Below, one piece after another: positions 28,317 through 38,630 of a DNA stretch of 64,000 nucleotides (the first letter of the stretch is position 1; each line of letters begins with the position of its first letter). Source of the DNA: Aliidiomarina shirensis (lineage in GTDB: Bacteria > Pseudomonadota > Gammaproteobacteria > Enterobacterales > Alteromonadaceae); assembly GCF_003987345.1 (NCBI RefSeq), contig NZ_PIPP01000004.1:1-64000 (forward strand), in the 5' to 3' direction. Under the pieces are notes generated by a model that did not search any database, was not told the DNA's origin, and was given only the letters and a program-made list of their open reading frames with translations. The position numbers and the translations under genes were made by a program.

Positions 28317-31300
28317 TTATTTTTCAAAATAGAATGGCTTGCGCTCACGAGCATTTCGGCCAAGCTCATTCATGCTTTCGGCATCAAACAAACGGCCGTT
28401 AACCATGGTGTGGGTTACCCGATCGCTCACTCGGATATCTTCAAGAATATCCCCATCGATAATGGCTAAATCAGCCAATTTACCGACTTCTAGCGAGCCA
28501 ATCGCATGCTCCATTCCAAGGCTAACCGCAGCATCGTAAGTAGCCGTGCGTAATGCTTCAATTGAATCCATGCCGCCTTGCGCCATCATCCAAATTTCCC
28601 AATGCTGCGCCAAACCTTCACGTTGACCATGAGCACCTGCAGTAACTTTTACACCACGATCTTGTAAGGCATGAGCACCCGAGGCTACATTGATGTGATT
28701 GTAATGATGCGAAGGTGCAATTTCACGACGCATAGAGCGTGGGCGTAACACACGTTCCGGCACATAAACGCTCAAGCGCGGGTGATTCCACACATCAGTG
28801 TGGGCATACCAATAGTTTTCACCCCAAATTCCGCCGTAGGCAACACCTAAGGTTGGCGTATATGCGGTTTCCGTTTGCTCCCACAATTGCAGCACATCAT
28901 CGAAAATAGTTTCCACTGGAATTGAATGCTCAATCACCGAATGGCCATCGGTTATCATGCTGATGTTATGTTGGAATAACGAGCCGCCTTCAGGCATTAC
29001 CATCATTTCAAGTTCACGAGCGGCTTGAATAATTTGTTGGCGTTGATCCCGGCGTGGTTGGTTATAACTTTTCACCGAGAAAGCGCCTACTTTTTTCATG
29101 CGCTCAAGGTGAAAACGAGCATCATCTAAGCTATCAACATGTGCCGTCGCCGAAGGGCTATTCGCGCCATATAAAATCGTACCGGTAGAGAAAATTCGCG
29201 GCCCTACAATCGCACCCGCTTTTTGCATTTCACTGGCAGTGAAAATTTGTTGGGTATTATTCGAAGGATCGTGAATGGTAGTAACACCAAAGGTTAAACC
29301 AGCATATAACGCCCAGTTTTGCTGCGGAATAATTTGGCTTTCACCTTGCGCACCGTGGGCGTGAGTATCGATAAGCCCTGGAATCATGGTTTTTCCAGTG
29401 AAATCGATTACTTCCGCGCCTTCAGGAATGTTCACTTCAGAACGCGCCCCTACTGCGGTGATTTTGTTACCACTTACAATCACGGCGCCATTTTCAATGA
29501 CCTGCTCGCCATTCATGGTTACAACCGTGCCACCCACAAAAGCAATGGTTTGCTCCGGAATATGCGTAGCGGCGGTAAAGCCGATATTCGTGCCATCCGC
29601 TACCTTCTCGAAATCACTATCACCACCAATATCGAACATGCCGTTAAGGTTCGCTGAATACAACTCTGGGCCTAGCGTCCAATAAAGGTTGTTGCTATCG
29701 GCCGTCCATGAAAGGTTATCTCCCGCTCGCTGAGATAGTTGCTCAATAGGGAACTGCCGATCATTTGGGCCAATATTAATTGCTGCACCACGCTCTACGA
29801 AAGGCGTTACAAACACGCGGAAGCGTTCTGCGAAAGCGAGATATTTGCCATCAGGCGAAACCTTGAATTCAGTAGCATGCGATGATGTATACAGCGTACG
29901 CGTTTCCCCACCATCAATTGCGATACTGCGAAGTTCAGGGCCGTTCGCACCAAAACCATTTACATATATCCGATCGTTACGGGCACCGAATTGCACTGAA
30001 CTCCCGCTACGGGCGATACGTTCCGGGGTTTCACCATCAAGTGGCAAATGATAGATACCCGATTGCAAACCATGCCGTGGATCCGTTAAGTAGCCACCGC
30101 TGATTTTGCGGTAAACAACAGATTGGCCGTCTGGTGAAAACACCGGTTCCACAAATTTGCCCGGACCCGTTGGCAATACGCGTTCACTATTGCTACGTAA
30201 ATCACGTACAACTACCTGGCCTTGTTCCTCATCGTGCCAAGTGGTGTAAACCAAGTACCGGCCATCGCGCGAAAACGAAGGGAATAATTCAAAACGGTCA
30301 TTTTGTTCAGTTAAACGCTGAGCATCACCATCCGGTAAGCCACGGGTATATAAGTAGCCTAGCGCTTCATAGATAACTTGATCGGTATTCGGTGAAACCA
30401 CCGCACTGCGAAGCATGCGCACATCAAAATCATCATGCTCGATGTGTTGGCGGAAACGCACCGCGTTTTGAACTTCTTTTTCCACCGAAACATTAAATGG
30501 AATGTTGGCCGTACGCCCACTCTCCACATTTAATCGATGTATTTGCCCTTTTGCATAAAACACCAACTCTGATCCATCCGTGTTCCAGCTCATGCTCGGA
30601 TAAACACCATGAATAGCCCAAGTTTCCTGCATATCCCGGCTTAAATCAGAATACACCGCTTCACTGGTGCCCGTTTCTAAATCATAAAGATAAAGCTTAC
30701 TTTGAAAATCATCCCGGCCTACATACGCAAGGTAGCGGCCGTCAGGCGAAGGCACTGGACGCACTGCGCCACCCATTCCTGAGATCACCGTTTCAATATC
30801 ACCGGTTTCTAATTCGTAACGTTTGATACTGTAAATTCCAGAAATGGAATCTTTGTTGTAATGGAAAGTTTGGCCTGGGGTATCGTCTTGTGAGTAATAC
30901 ACAAACTTACCGTCTGGAGAAAACGCCGGCTCACCCAGATCTTTTTGATCATTTGGCCGCGCCGTAAGCATAACCCCTTGCCCACCACTTCGGTGGTACA
31001 TCCAAATTTCACCTGCACCTAACGAACGGCGAGCGGTAAAGTGTTTGCGCGCAACAATGTATTCACCATCGGGGCTCCATGCTGGGCTATTCAATAAGCG
31101 GAAGCTTTCTTTGGTAACTTGCCAAGCATCACTGCCATCAGCTTTCATGATCCAAATATTATCGCCACCACCTTCATCGGATGTGTAAGCAATATATTGG
31201 CCATCCGGGCTATAAGTTGGTTGCATGTGCCAGCCGATACCACCGCGAATCAACTCAGCTTCACCACCACCCGCAGGCATGCGGTAAATATCACCGAGCA

Positions 31301-31496
31301 TATCGAATACCACGTGAGCGCCGTCTGGGCTTATATCAACACTCATCCAGGTGCCGCGATCCGTATTTATTTCTACGGTGCTGAATTCACCCATAGGTTC
31401 GCTAACATTCCATTCAGAATCAGCGCTCGCTATACCACCAACACACAAGGTTGCTGCCATACCTGCGATGGGAATTAATTTCTTCAATTTAAACAT
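28317..31496 (-). CDS. Exported TolB-like beta-propeller / amidohydrolase fusion
   Basis: This 1059-aa protein has a signal peptide (cleavage near GIASA|DS). An N-terminal propeller (about 40-620) carries repeated PD40/WD40-like units with the motif SPDG-x3-Y, for example TYSPDGQYIAY and AWSPDGEYIV. The C-terminal amidohydrolase domain (about 650-1045) has PGLIDTHAHG (HxH), GVTTIHDPSNN and VEHSIPVE. The fusion is common in marine Gammaproteobacteria and thought to act on small peptides or amides in the periplasm. Its substrate is not established. A GntP permease gene lies upstream on the same strand, separated by a 14-bp hairpin. Confidence 0.87.
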   Translation of the reverse strand: MFKLKKLIPIAGMAATLCVGGIASADSEWNVSEPMGEFSTVEINTDRGTWMSVDISPDGAHVVFDMLGDIYRMPAGGGEAELIRGGIGWHMQPTYSPDGQYIAYTSDEGGGDNIWIMKADGSDAWQVTKESFRLLNSPAWSPDGEYIVARKHFTARRSLGAGEIWMYHRSGGQGVMLTARPNDQKDLGEPAFSPDGKFVYYSQDDTPGQTFHYNKDSISGIYSIKRYELETGDIETVISGMGGAVRPVPSPDGRYLAYVGRDDFQSKLYLYDLETGTSEAVYSDLSRDMQETWAIHGVYPSMSWNTDGSELVFYAKGQIHRLNVESGRTANIPFNVSVEKEVQNAVRFRQHIEHDDFDVRMLRSAVVSPNTDQVIYEALGYLYTRGLPDGDAQRLTEQNDRFELFPSFSRDGRYLVYTTWHDEEQGQVVVRDLRSNSERVLPTGPGKFVEPVFSPDGQSVVYRKISGGYLTDPRHGLQSGIYHLPLDGETPERIARSGSSVQFGARNDRIYVNGFGANGPELRSIAIDGGETRTLYTSSHATEFKVSPDGKYLAFAERFRVFVTPFVERGAAINIGPNDRQFPIEQLSQRAGDNLSWTADSNNLYWTLGPELYSANLNGMFDIGGDSDFEKVADGTNIGFTAATHIPEQTIAFVGGTVVTMNGEQVIENGAVIVSGNKITAVGARSEVNIPEGAEVIDFTGKTMIPGLIDTHAHGAQGESQIIPQQNWALYAGLTFGVTTIHDPSNNTQQIFTASEMQKAGAIVGPRIFSTGTILYGANSPSATAHVDSLDDARFHLERMKKVGAFSVKSYNQPRRDQRQQIIQAARELEMMVMPEGGSLFQHNISMITDGHSVIEHSIPVETIFDDVLQLWEQTETAYTPTLGVAYGGIWGENYWYAHTDVWNHPRLSVYVPERVLRPRSMRREIAPSHHYNHINVASGAHALQDRGVKVTAGAHGQREGLAQHWEIWMMAQGGMDSIEALRTATYDAAVSLGMEHAIGSLEVGKLADLAIIDGDILEDIRVSDRVTHTMVNGRLFDAESMNELGRNARERKPFYFEK

Positions 31497-31586
31497 GAGG
31501 GATCCCTAGTCATTGCTATCAAATAATGGCTGATAACTTATCGTTTGCCTACTTCACCGGTAGGCTTTGGTTATCTTGTTGTAAAC

Positions 31587-31619
31587 CACCGCGAGGCCGT
31601 TGTCTACGGCCTCGCGGTG
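31587..31619 (-). terminator. Strong hairpin between GntP permease and the amidohydrolase fusion
   Basis: A 14-bp perfect stem CACCGCGAGGCCGT / ACGGCCTCGCGGTG (31587-31600, 31606-31619) has a 5-nt loop and lies 20 bp past the permease stop. It has no proper T-tract, so it may be an mRNA-stabilising or processing stem rather than a full terminator. Confidence 0.5.
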
Positions 31620-31638
31620 AGCTCACTAATGCGTGCGA

Positions 31639-33000
31639 TTAAGCCAACATCATCGCCACCGCCACTACAGCGAGTGCCGCTAGCATCGGTACTAACACGG
31701 TAACTACGAAAATATCGCGATAGGCTTCTTTATGGGTTAATCCCATTAACGTAAATAGTGCAATTACCGCACCTGAATGCGGAAGCGAATCGAGGCCGCC
31801 CGCCGCTAGGTTGGCGATACGATGCAGCAATTCAGGTGCAATGCCGAGTTCAAGATACGCGGGCGCTAAGCTCGACATGAAGATCTGCAAGCCGCCAGAA
31901 GCCGAGGCGGTAATGCCTGAAATAAGGTTAGCGGAAATAAACACCGAAACTAACGCTGGCAAATCGAGCGCCAACAACCACCCGGCGAACGCATGGAAAC
32001 CTGTGGTTTGAATAACGACCCCACCAAAACCGATTACCGCGGCGGTATTAATTAAGGGTAATAATGCATCATCAGCACCTTGCCCCGCTGTGCGAACAAA
32101 ATCCTTGCGAACCGGAGGGAACAGCACATAGCAAATACCGGCCCCCATCAGCAACGCGAAGCTGGCCCAAAGAATAGGCTGCGTTAACGCAAAATTAATC
32201 CAATCTGCGCTGATTGCGAATTGTTGCAGTAAACGAGGTAAAACAATTAGGGCTAAAACTACGAGCACCGGTAAAATTGAACGGCCCCAGCCAGGCAACT
32301 TACTTCCCGGGCTACCCGCCAGCGCAGCCATTTGCTCATCCTTTGCGGTGGCCACATAACCTTCTCCGTTTGCTGCTGCTTTATGCCACTGGCGTTGTAA
32401 ATACCAAATACCTAACCCTGCCATCAGCAAACCCGCAAGCACGCCATACCAACCACCAGCAAACAAATCGGTGCCGAGTGAATTCGCAGCAATAACGTTG
32501 TGGATCGAAGGTGTTCCCGGCAGCGCCGTCATCGTGAACGTACCGGCGCCTAAGGCGATAGCGGCAGCATATAAACGTCGAGGAATATTCGCTTCTTTCA
32601 TTAACGTAACGCCAATTGGATACATGGTAAAAATAACCACGAATACAACAACACCACCGTAAGTAAGTAACGCACACACAAGCATTGCAATGAGCAACGC
32701 GCGTTTTGCACCTAGCCACTGGGTAATAGCCATGGCAACGCCTTGGGCTGCTTGGCTGGCAGCCATAATCCGGCCGAACAAAGCACCACAGAGAAACAAT
32801 AATAAGAAATTACCGGCGAAGCTAAATGCCCCAGATGGTCCGAATGGAAAGTGTTGGAGAAACACTTCTTGCATCGCCATACCATTGGTAATGCCGATAA
32901 CCAAGATAGCTAACAGTACCGCAAGCAAAATATTCCAGCCACGCAACGCAAGCCCAATCAATAAAGCCAGGCCTACAAGTAACCCTATATTCCCAAGCAT
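31639..33000 (-). CDS. GntP-family permease
   Basis: This 453-aa inner-membrane protein has about twelve hydrophobic segments and belongs to the gluconate:proton symporter (GntP) family. Family-like blocks include LLLFLCGALFGRIM, TYGGVVVFVVIFTMYPIGV, TALPGTPSIHN and GLDSLPHSGAVIALF. Members carry gluconate, other sugar acids, citrate-like acids or serine. No sugar-acid genes lie nearby, so the substrate is open. It is 31 bp downstream of the EAL gene and before the amidohydrolase fusion. Confidence 0.88.
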   Translation of the reverse strand: MLGNIGLLVGLALLIGLALRGWNILLAVLLAILVIGITNGMAMQEVFLQHFPFGPSGAFSFAGNFLLLFLCGALFGRIMAASQAAQGVAMAITQWLGAKRALLIAMLVCALLTYGGVVVFVVIFTMYPIGVTLMKEANIPRRLYAAAIALGAGTFTMTALPGTPSIHNVIAANSLGTDLFAGGWYGVLAGLLMAGLGIWYLQRQWHKAAANGEGYVATAKDEQMAALAGSPGSKLPGWGRSILPVLVVLALIVLPRLLQQFAISADWINFALTQPILWASFALLMGAGICYVLFPPVRKDFVRTAGQGADDALLPLINTAAVIGFGGVVIQTTGFHAFAGWLLALDLPALVSVFISANLISGITASASGGLQIFMSSLAPAYLELGIAPELLHRIANLAAGGLDSLPHSGAVIALFTLMGLTHKEAYRDIFVVTVLVPMLAALAVVAVAMMLA

Positions 33001-33031
33001 AATGAAACCCTGTTGTTATTAATATTAGGTA

Positions 33032-33862
33032 TCAAGGTAGCAAAAAATGTATATCTTCTGCTACTGCTAAAAATTCCTGCGGGTGCATCGCCTTGGTGAA
33101 GCTCTGAAGTTGCGCTAGCGGCATGGGTTTCGCTAACAAGTATCCTTGGGCCTCATGGCAATGGCTGAGCTTTAGAAATTTCAATTGCGCTTGCGTTTCA
33201 ACACCTTCGGCAATGATCCGCAAATCTAGGTTGCGCGCCAACTGTAAAATATCGTGATACAGCAAGGCATAGCGCGCATTGTTTAAAGCATCATGTAAAA
33301 AGCTACGGTCAATTTTCACCGTGCTAAGGGGTAATTTCTTCAGGTAACTTAAACCGCAATAACCGGTGCCAAAATCATCAATGCTCAGGGATATTCCCAT
33401 TTGCCGAAGTTGCTGCAAAGCACTGAGCAAAGGCGGGGACGATTCCAGAACAACGGTTTCGGTAATTTCTAAATCTAAACATTGAGGCGCAATACCGGAT
33501 TCTGCAAGATATTGCTGAACAACGGCAACTACAGGTACTTGTTGCAGATAGCTAACCGATAAATTGACTGAAAGGCGTTTCACAAACGGTTGCAGGCGGG
33601 AGAAATCTTGTAATGCTTGGCGCAAGGTCCATTCACTGAGGTGAACAATTAAATCGCTTTGTTCTGCTACCGCCACAATCGCTTCCGGGCTCAACCAACC
33701 AAAGCGCTTGGAGTTCCAACGCAACAATGCCTCAACGCCTGTTAACTGCTGCTCCGCTACAGAAAACTGCGGCTGATAATACAAACGCAGTTGATCAGTT
33801 TGCATCGCGCGCCGAAGATTATTTTGAATAAACGCTTTGGCCGATAACGGGGTTTCGTTCAT
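33032..33862 (-). CDS. Stand-alone EAL-domain cyclic-di-GMP phosphodiesterase
   Basis: This 276-aa protein is almost only an EAL domain (about 15-260). All catalytic motifs look intact: GVEALLRW (EAL), the Asn in LSVNLS, LEITET, SIDDFGTGY (the DDFGTG loop), TVKID and IIAEGVETQ. It should hydrolyse c-di-GMP to pGpG. No sensor, membrane or GGDEF domain is present, so its activity may be controlled by expression or dimer partners. The short N-terminus has no signal peptide. It lies 31 bp upstream of the GntP permease. Confidence 0.92.
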   Translation of the reverse strand: MNETPLSAKAFIQNNLRRAMQTDQLRLYYQPQFSVAEQQLTGVEALLRWNSKRFGWLSPEAIVAVAEQSDLIVHLSEWTLRQALQDFSRLQPFVKRLSVNLSVSYLQQVPVVAVVQQYLAESGIAPQCLDLEITETVVLESSPPLLSALQQLRQMGISLSIDDFGTGYCGLSYLKKLPLSTVKIDRSFLHDALNNARYALLYHDILQLARNLDLRIIAEGVETQAQLKFLKLSHCHEAQGYLLAKPMPLAQLQSFTKAMHPQEFLAVAEDIHFLLP

Positions 33863-33985
33863 AGCAGGTCCGGATCAAGTGGGTGACCTCAAAAGCCTAA
33901 TACAAAACCCGCCTGCTGCACGGCAGTTCAGCGATAACGCCACGAAACACGGCAATCACTGATATTGGTAGAAGCCGAACCTATT

Positions 33986-35293
33986 TTACCGTTGCGAACG
34001 GCTTAAACCTGATAGCTCCGTTACCCGCGCCAGCAGAACAGCGCCGATAATGAAAAATGCGATAACCATTAATAAGGCGTTCTGCCGAGAAAACAGATCG
34101 GCGGCAATACCAAAGGTAGCCGCCAACAACATGGCTAAACGATTAAACACGCCCCACAGCCCGAAAGCACTGCCATCGCGTTCCGGCGATGCCAACAACG
34201 CCACCAACGAACGGCTAGACGCTTGAATAGAGCCAATACCGGTGCCGGCGAGCAGCGCAATAACTAAAAATACATCGCGCACACTCATATTTAGCCAACC
34301 GGCAATATCATAAATGCCGTACATACCACTGATGGCAATAATCCATAAGCCAATAACAGCGAATAATACTTTACGGGCCCCGACAAAGCGCTCAACGACA
34401 CCAAATCCTATGGCACCGAACAACGCGCTGAACTGAGTAGCTAGAAACACGGCAACCAAATCGGTTTGCGAGAGCCCAAGCTCGCCGGTACTGTAAATAC
34501 CAATAAATTTTATTACGGTTTGCACGCCCGCCATATAAAACAAGAAGGCCCAAAAGAATCGGAAGAGCACCGGTTGTAAGCGCTGTTGCCGGAATAAGTT
34601 CAAGCTTTCGCGCCAATGCTCGCGAGGAACCAAGTTCGCTACTTTCGGTTTATCTTTAACCAGTACAAACGTGGGAATAGCCACCAACACGAAGTAAATT
34701 GAAATCGCGATCATGGCCCATTGATGCTGTGCTATATAAAGGCCTTGTTCGGCAACAGGATCGGCGCTGATGATAATGACAGAAACCATCACCATACTCA
34801 CAAAGCCACCCAGATAACCAAGCCCCCAACCAAGGCCGGATACCAGCCCCATATTTTTTCGGCTCGATAACTCAGGCAAAAACGCCGACATAATGGCTTC
34901 ACCCACCATCCATGCAGTATTCGTAATCAGAATGATGGCAATGCCCCACCAAACATCCCCGGGGCCGATAAAATATAGTAGGCAGGTAAAACTGGCACAC
35001 ACTAAGGTGGACCACGCCAAGAGTTTCTTTTTCGAAACCCCTCTATCGATCCAGTGCCCTACCATTGGCGAAAGCACCATGGCAATTAATGTTGAACCAA
35101 TAATGGCAATCGACCAATAGGCATCACGCCATTGGCTTTCTGCCGGCACAATATAAGCTACAAAAAATGCTGAATAAACGAAGGAAATAACAATGGTGGT
35201 GTAGGCTTGATTGGCAATATCATACATGGCCCAGCCAAAAATCTGCCGTTTTGGAGCATTTTTGGCTTCGCTCGTTACTGATGTACCTACCAT
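33986..35293 (-). CDS. MFS transporter of the UMF1 / Atg22-like group
   Basis: This 435-aa transporter has about twelve membrane spans. The N-terminal block GWAMYDIANQAYTTIVISFVY and the loop LSPMVGHWIDRGVSKKK are hallmarks of bacterial UMF1-type (Atg22-like) MFS proteins. TGIGSIQASSRSLVALLASP in the C-terminal half also fits. The substrate is unknown; the eukaryotic relative exports amino acids from vacuoles. It is the last gene of a probable operon with the two upstream membrane-protein genes (gaps of 24 and 9 bp). Confidence 0.87.
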   Translation of the reverse strand: MVGTSVTSEAKNAPKRQIFGWAMYDIANQAYTTIVISFVYSAFFVAYIVPAESQWRDAYWSIAIIGSTLIAMVLSPMVGHWIDRGVSKKKLLAWSTLVCASFTCLLYFIGPGDVWWGIAIILITNTAWMVGEAIMSAFLPELSSRKNMGLVSGLGWGLGYLGGFVSMVMVSVIIISADPVAEQGLYIAQHQWAMIAISIYFVLVAIPTFVLVKDKPKVANLVPREHWRESLNLFRQQRLQPVLFRFFWAFLFYMAGVQTVIKFIGIYSTGELGLSQTDLVAVFLATQFSALFGAIGFGVVERFVGARKVLFAVIGLWIIAISGMYGIYDIAGWLNMSVRDVFLVIALLAGTGIGSIQASSRSLVALLASPERDGSAFGLWGVFNRLAMLLAATFGIAADLFSRQNALLMVIAFFIIGAVLLARVTELSGLSRSQR

Positions 35294-35317
35294 TCTTGGT
35301 ATCCTTAATTAAACCCG

Positions 35318-36670
35318 TTAACTAGCTGCTTCGGTTTCTACAATACCGTTACGGTTAAGCACAACTTTCCAGCGCTGGATGTCATCTTTATCACTCCAGC
35401 GTTCGCGAATAACAATGTTCAATACCGAGCGTTTTTCCACGATATCACGCACTACCTCATTACCCTCTTGCCGGTAAATCGGATAAGTGCTTTGTTCCAA
35501 TAGCGGTGCAAGTACCTCAAGATCCAACACAATGGTTTCTCGGGTGGTTGCATAGCCACTTAAAAATCGTGAAGGCAGCATTTTCGACCAACTACTGTAA
35601 TGCAACACCGCTTCTCCCCGTTGTGGGGTTGATGCGCGGCGGGCTTTTTTTATCTCGCTCGCAAGATCTTCAAAATTTTTGTAATCAATCCACTCTACCG
35701 ATTTACCCACCACGTTTTCATTGTTCGGGTCAACAAACTCATGGCGCCATTTCGGCCTACCCTTGCGCAGCCAAAGCCAAAGTTTTTGTCGAATATCGTC
35801 TTTGAATACCTCGCGCACCGCATATAGTAGCGCTACTGCAGCAATGAAAACCGCCGTCACGTCGCCCAAGGTATCGCGCGCACGCAAAACGGCGTAGGAA
35901 ACCGCCGTCATAACCACTGCGGCAACGCCTGCTTTTACAAAGCGTTCCTCGATATTCCCAAGCTCATGGCCTACGCGCCGCAAGGTAACCGGGAATTCAA
36001 TAAGCCGGCGCAATAACCGCATTTTGTTCGACATCCGCGTACTATCAGTTTGCACCCGCTCCGAGTTGTATTCATTTTCGTTCCGGTATTTGCTTTCCCG
36101 GCGGGCTATTCGCAACAACAGTTCACGAATATCTTGTTCATCGCTCGCAAACTCGAGCTCCGCGGCGAGGCGTAAAAACTGCTGCTCTGAAAACCAAGAT
36201 AGGTAGTTATCAACGTTCGTATAGTACCGGCGCAGTGCATCGTCTTTCGGGGCTGTGCGGCGTAATCGGCGCATAATGGTAGCGCTCAAATCAAGGAGTT
36301 CCGCGAGGGTTTCGCGCAGGTTTTCTGGCCGTTCGCGCAGAATTCGCCCCACTTCTTGCTCAATGGCGTTTACATATTGATAGGCATATAAGCTTAAGCT
36401 CAGCCGGTATTCTGGCGTGGGCCGCTCTTGTTGCTTCGCTAAACGCTGAACCAAGCGGCTCCGCACCAACGGTTCTAACTGCACTTGGCTATGGTAGGTT
36501 CGCGTAATATGAAAAGCTTGATGATAAAGCGCCCGCTCGGTAACCACATCAACGGATAAACCCAACTCACCCGGCACAAACAAGAATATATCTAATTTGT
36601 GTTCCGGATAATCACCGAGGTTTCGCACAATGCGTAAGCTAAACGAATCATTGCTATCTACTGTAACCAC
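35318..36670 (-). CDS. Membrane protein of unknown function
   Basis: I do not recognise this 450-aa protein. It begins with a beta-rich segment, then a long charged helical region (about 90-240) rich in Arg and Glu. Two hydrophobic spans follow near 255-275 (AGVAAVVMTAVSYAVL) and 283-302 (TAVFIAAVALLYAV). The C-terminal domain is soluble and includes WIDYKNFEDL and the arginine-rich RKGRPKWRHEF. The start is GTG with AGG seven bases upstream. It lies between a VC0807-like gene and a UMF1 transporter in one operon. Confidence 0.6.
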   Translation of the reverse strand: MVTVDSNDSFSLRIVRNLGDYPEHKLDIFLFVPGELGLSVDVVTERALYHQAFHITRTYHSQVQLEPLVRSRLVQRLAKQQERPTPEYRLSLSLYAYQYVNAIEQEVGRILRERPENLRETLAELLDLSATIMRRLRRTAPKDDALRRYYTNVDNYLSWFSEQQFLRLAAELEFASDEQDIRELLLRIARRESKYRNENEYNSERVQTDSTRMSNKMRLLRRLIEFPVTLRRVGHELGNIEERFVKAGVAAVVMTAVSYAVLRARDTLGDVTAVFIAAVALLYAVREVFKDDIRQKLWLWLRKGRPKWRHEFVDPNNENVVGKSVEWIDYKNFEDLASEIKKARRASTPQRGEAVLHYSSWSKMLPSRFLSGYATTRETIVLDLEVLAPLLEQSTYPIYRQEGNEVVRDIVEKRSVLNIVIRERWSDKDDIQRWKVVLNRNGIVETEAAS

Positions 36671-36679
36671 GTGCGCCTA

Positions 36680-37399
36680 TTAATCCTGTGCCTGTAAGAA
36701 GTTTTCCACCGATTCGCCGGTGAGCTTGCCGATCCGTATAAATATGTAAACTATAGCACCCATTAGAATAATCATGGTTGGCAATACAATTACGGGAAAG
36801 CTCAATGCTGTCATTCGCGCTATTTCATTATTGAAAGCCTCGGTACCTGCTGGGCTTACAACAATCATGCGCGCCAACATGTAATTTAACACCGCAGAAA
36901 GAAAGAATGCCGAAGCCACGGCGTTGCCGCCATAGTTTAACGTGCGCTGAAACTCTTGCGTTTTCCCGCGCTTTGCAAGCACCGCGTATAATTTATCTAG
37001 ATCCAGCACTTTGCGATTCAACAAAATCTTTTCTACCACCGGAAAGCGCGTAAACCGGCTACCGAACACCACGATCCCTATAATTGCCGGTACCGCCGCT
37101 TCCTTGATCGCGATATATGCTGGGTCTAGCTCTAATAAGCCGATACCACCGGTTAATAACACGCTTACCAGGCCAAGAATTGAAAAGCCGTTGATTTTTC
37201 GCCGCCGATATAACTCCCAACAGCCAAAGCCAAACGGAAATGCAAGCGCTAGCGCAAGAGCCGCGGCAGCTCCGAGCCGAGCATCATTACTCAACTGCAT
37301 CAAGATAATGACTGGCAGGAAAATATTAAACAGCATATTAACCATCAAGCCAGGTTCTTTAGCCGCTTTATTCGAACTGTGGTTCCGGTATTCTTGCAT
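36680..37399 (-). CDS. VC0807-like integral membrane protein
   Basis: This 239-aa protein has five or six hydrophobic segments and conserved-looking blocks AFPFGFGCWELYRRRKING, GLVSVLLTGGIGLLELDP and LSAVLNYMLARMIVVSPAGTE. These resemble the VC0807 family, which is distantly like intracellular septation protein A. No function is established. It is the first gene of a three-gene minus-strand operon and is divergent from the M28 peptidase gene. Confidence 0.68.
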   Translation of the reverse strand: MQEYRNHSSNKAAKEPGLMVNMLFNIFLPVIILMQLSNDARLGAAAALALALAFPFGFGCWELYRRRKINGFSILGLVSVLLTGGIGLLELDPAYIAIKEAAVPAIIGIVVFGSRFTRFPVVEKILLNRKVLDLDKLYAVLAKRGKTQEFQRTLNYGGNAVASAFFLSAVLNYMLARMIVVSPAGTEAFNNEIARMTALSFPVIVLPTMIILMGAIVYIFIRIGKLTGESVENFLQAQD

Positions 37400-37568
37400 A
37401 AGTTACTTCTATATTGATGATGGAGTTTGTGCAACTGCGTGCAGAGAGCATAATATGTGGCAAAAGCTTACCACTTTAGGCTTAGCATAGTATGCTATTT
37501 GCTAACATTTTGCAGCAGTGCATGCATAGGGTAATATACGTTTCTATTCTAATGAACATGGAAATTTT

Positions 37569-38588
37569 ATGAGCAATCGTAACGCTTGGTTTCGCCGTTT
37601 TTGGCCATTATGGCTTGTTATTATCATTGTTGTTTTTGCTTGGTGGCCGGGCCGTAGTATTTTTATAAATACACTTACCGAACGTGAAGCCCAGCGTATT
37701 GCCGATATAACGCCCGCGCAAGGCGCAGCGCATACTCCCGAGCGATTAAGCATTGAGCGCATCATGACCGATTTACATTGGCTCGCGGATGCCGAGCGCG
37801 AAGGCCGCGCACCTGGTACTGAAGGCAGCAAAGCCGCTCGTGAATATATCATTAACCGCTTCCAAGAACTCGGCCTCACACCAGCAGGAACCGAAGGCTA
37901 CGAGCAAGCATTTAGCCACGAGCGGGTTGAGCGCGCCATCAACGTTCTTGGTAGTGTTGTTGGGCAAGATCCAACGCTCCGAACAATTGTTATCACCGCC
38001 CATTATGATCACCTTGGCGTGCGCAATGGCACTATCTATCATGGTTCTGATGATAACGCCTCAGGCACCGCAGTTTTACTCGAAATGGCACGTTATTTCA
38101 GTGAAAACCAACCACAACACACTTTATTATTTGCGGCATTAGATAGTGAAGAGCGCGGTTTACTCGGGGCACATGCGTTATTCACAAGTGGCCACCTCGA
38201 TCCGAAAACCATCGCCTTCAATGTAAATATGGATATGCTAAGCCGTAATACCGATGAGCTTCTTTACGCTGTTGGTACTTATCACAACCCTTGGTTGGTG
38301 CGTTTAGTGCAGCGCGTACAGGAAGAGAATGGTGCCCGAATTGTGATGGCCCATGATCGGCCTTGGTTTAAAGCCGGCCGTACCGATGATTGGACACTGA
38401 GCTCTGATCATGGTCCATTCCATGAACAAGGCATTCCTTTTATGTATTTCGGTGTGGCGGATCATCCTGATTACCATGCTCCAACCGATACTTCCGACAA
38501 AGCCGACGAGGAATTCTTCCGAATTACCGCCGAAGCCGCTTTCAGCTTTACAAAATTGATCGATCAAGTACTTGCAGAAAAACGTTAG
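37569..38588 (+). CDS. Membrane-anchored M28-family zinc peptidase
   Basis: An N-terminal membrane span (about 12-30) is followed by an M28 peptidase domain (about 60-330). The co-catalytic zinc ligands are visible: VITAHYDHLG (His), GSDDNASG (bridging Asp), ALDSEERGLLG (catalytic Glu and ligand Glu), VNMDMLSR (Asp) and DHPDYHAPTDT (His). It is probably an aminopeptidase acting in the periplasm. It is followed after 42 bp by a serine-hydrolase gene, so the pair may act together on peptides or cell-wall fragments. Confidence 0.9.
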   Translation: MSNRNAWFRRFWPLWLVIIIVVFAWWPGRSIFINTLTEREAQRIADITPAQGAAHTPERLSIERIMTDLHWLADAEREGRAPGTEGSKAAREYIINRFQELGLTPAGTEGYEQAFSHERVERAINVLGSVVGQDPTLRTIVITAHYDHLGVRNGTIYHGSDDNASGTAVLLEMARYFSENQPQHTLLFAALDSEERGLLGAHALFTSGHLDPKTIAFNVNMDMLSRNTDELLYAVGTYHNPWLVRLVQRVQEENGARIVMAHDRPWFKAGRTDDWTLSSDHGPFHEQGIPFMYFGVADHPDYHAPTDTSDKADEEFFRITAEAAFSFTKLIDQVLAEKR

Positions 38589-38630
38589 TCGTTTATGTTC
38601 GCAGTATTGAAGAACAGAGGTATTAGCTAA

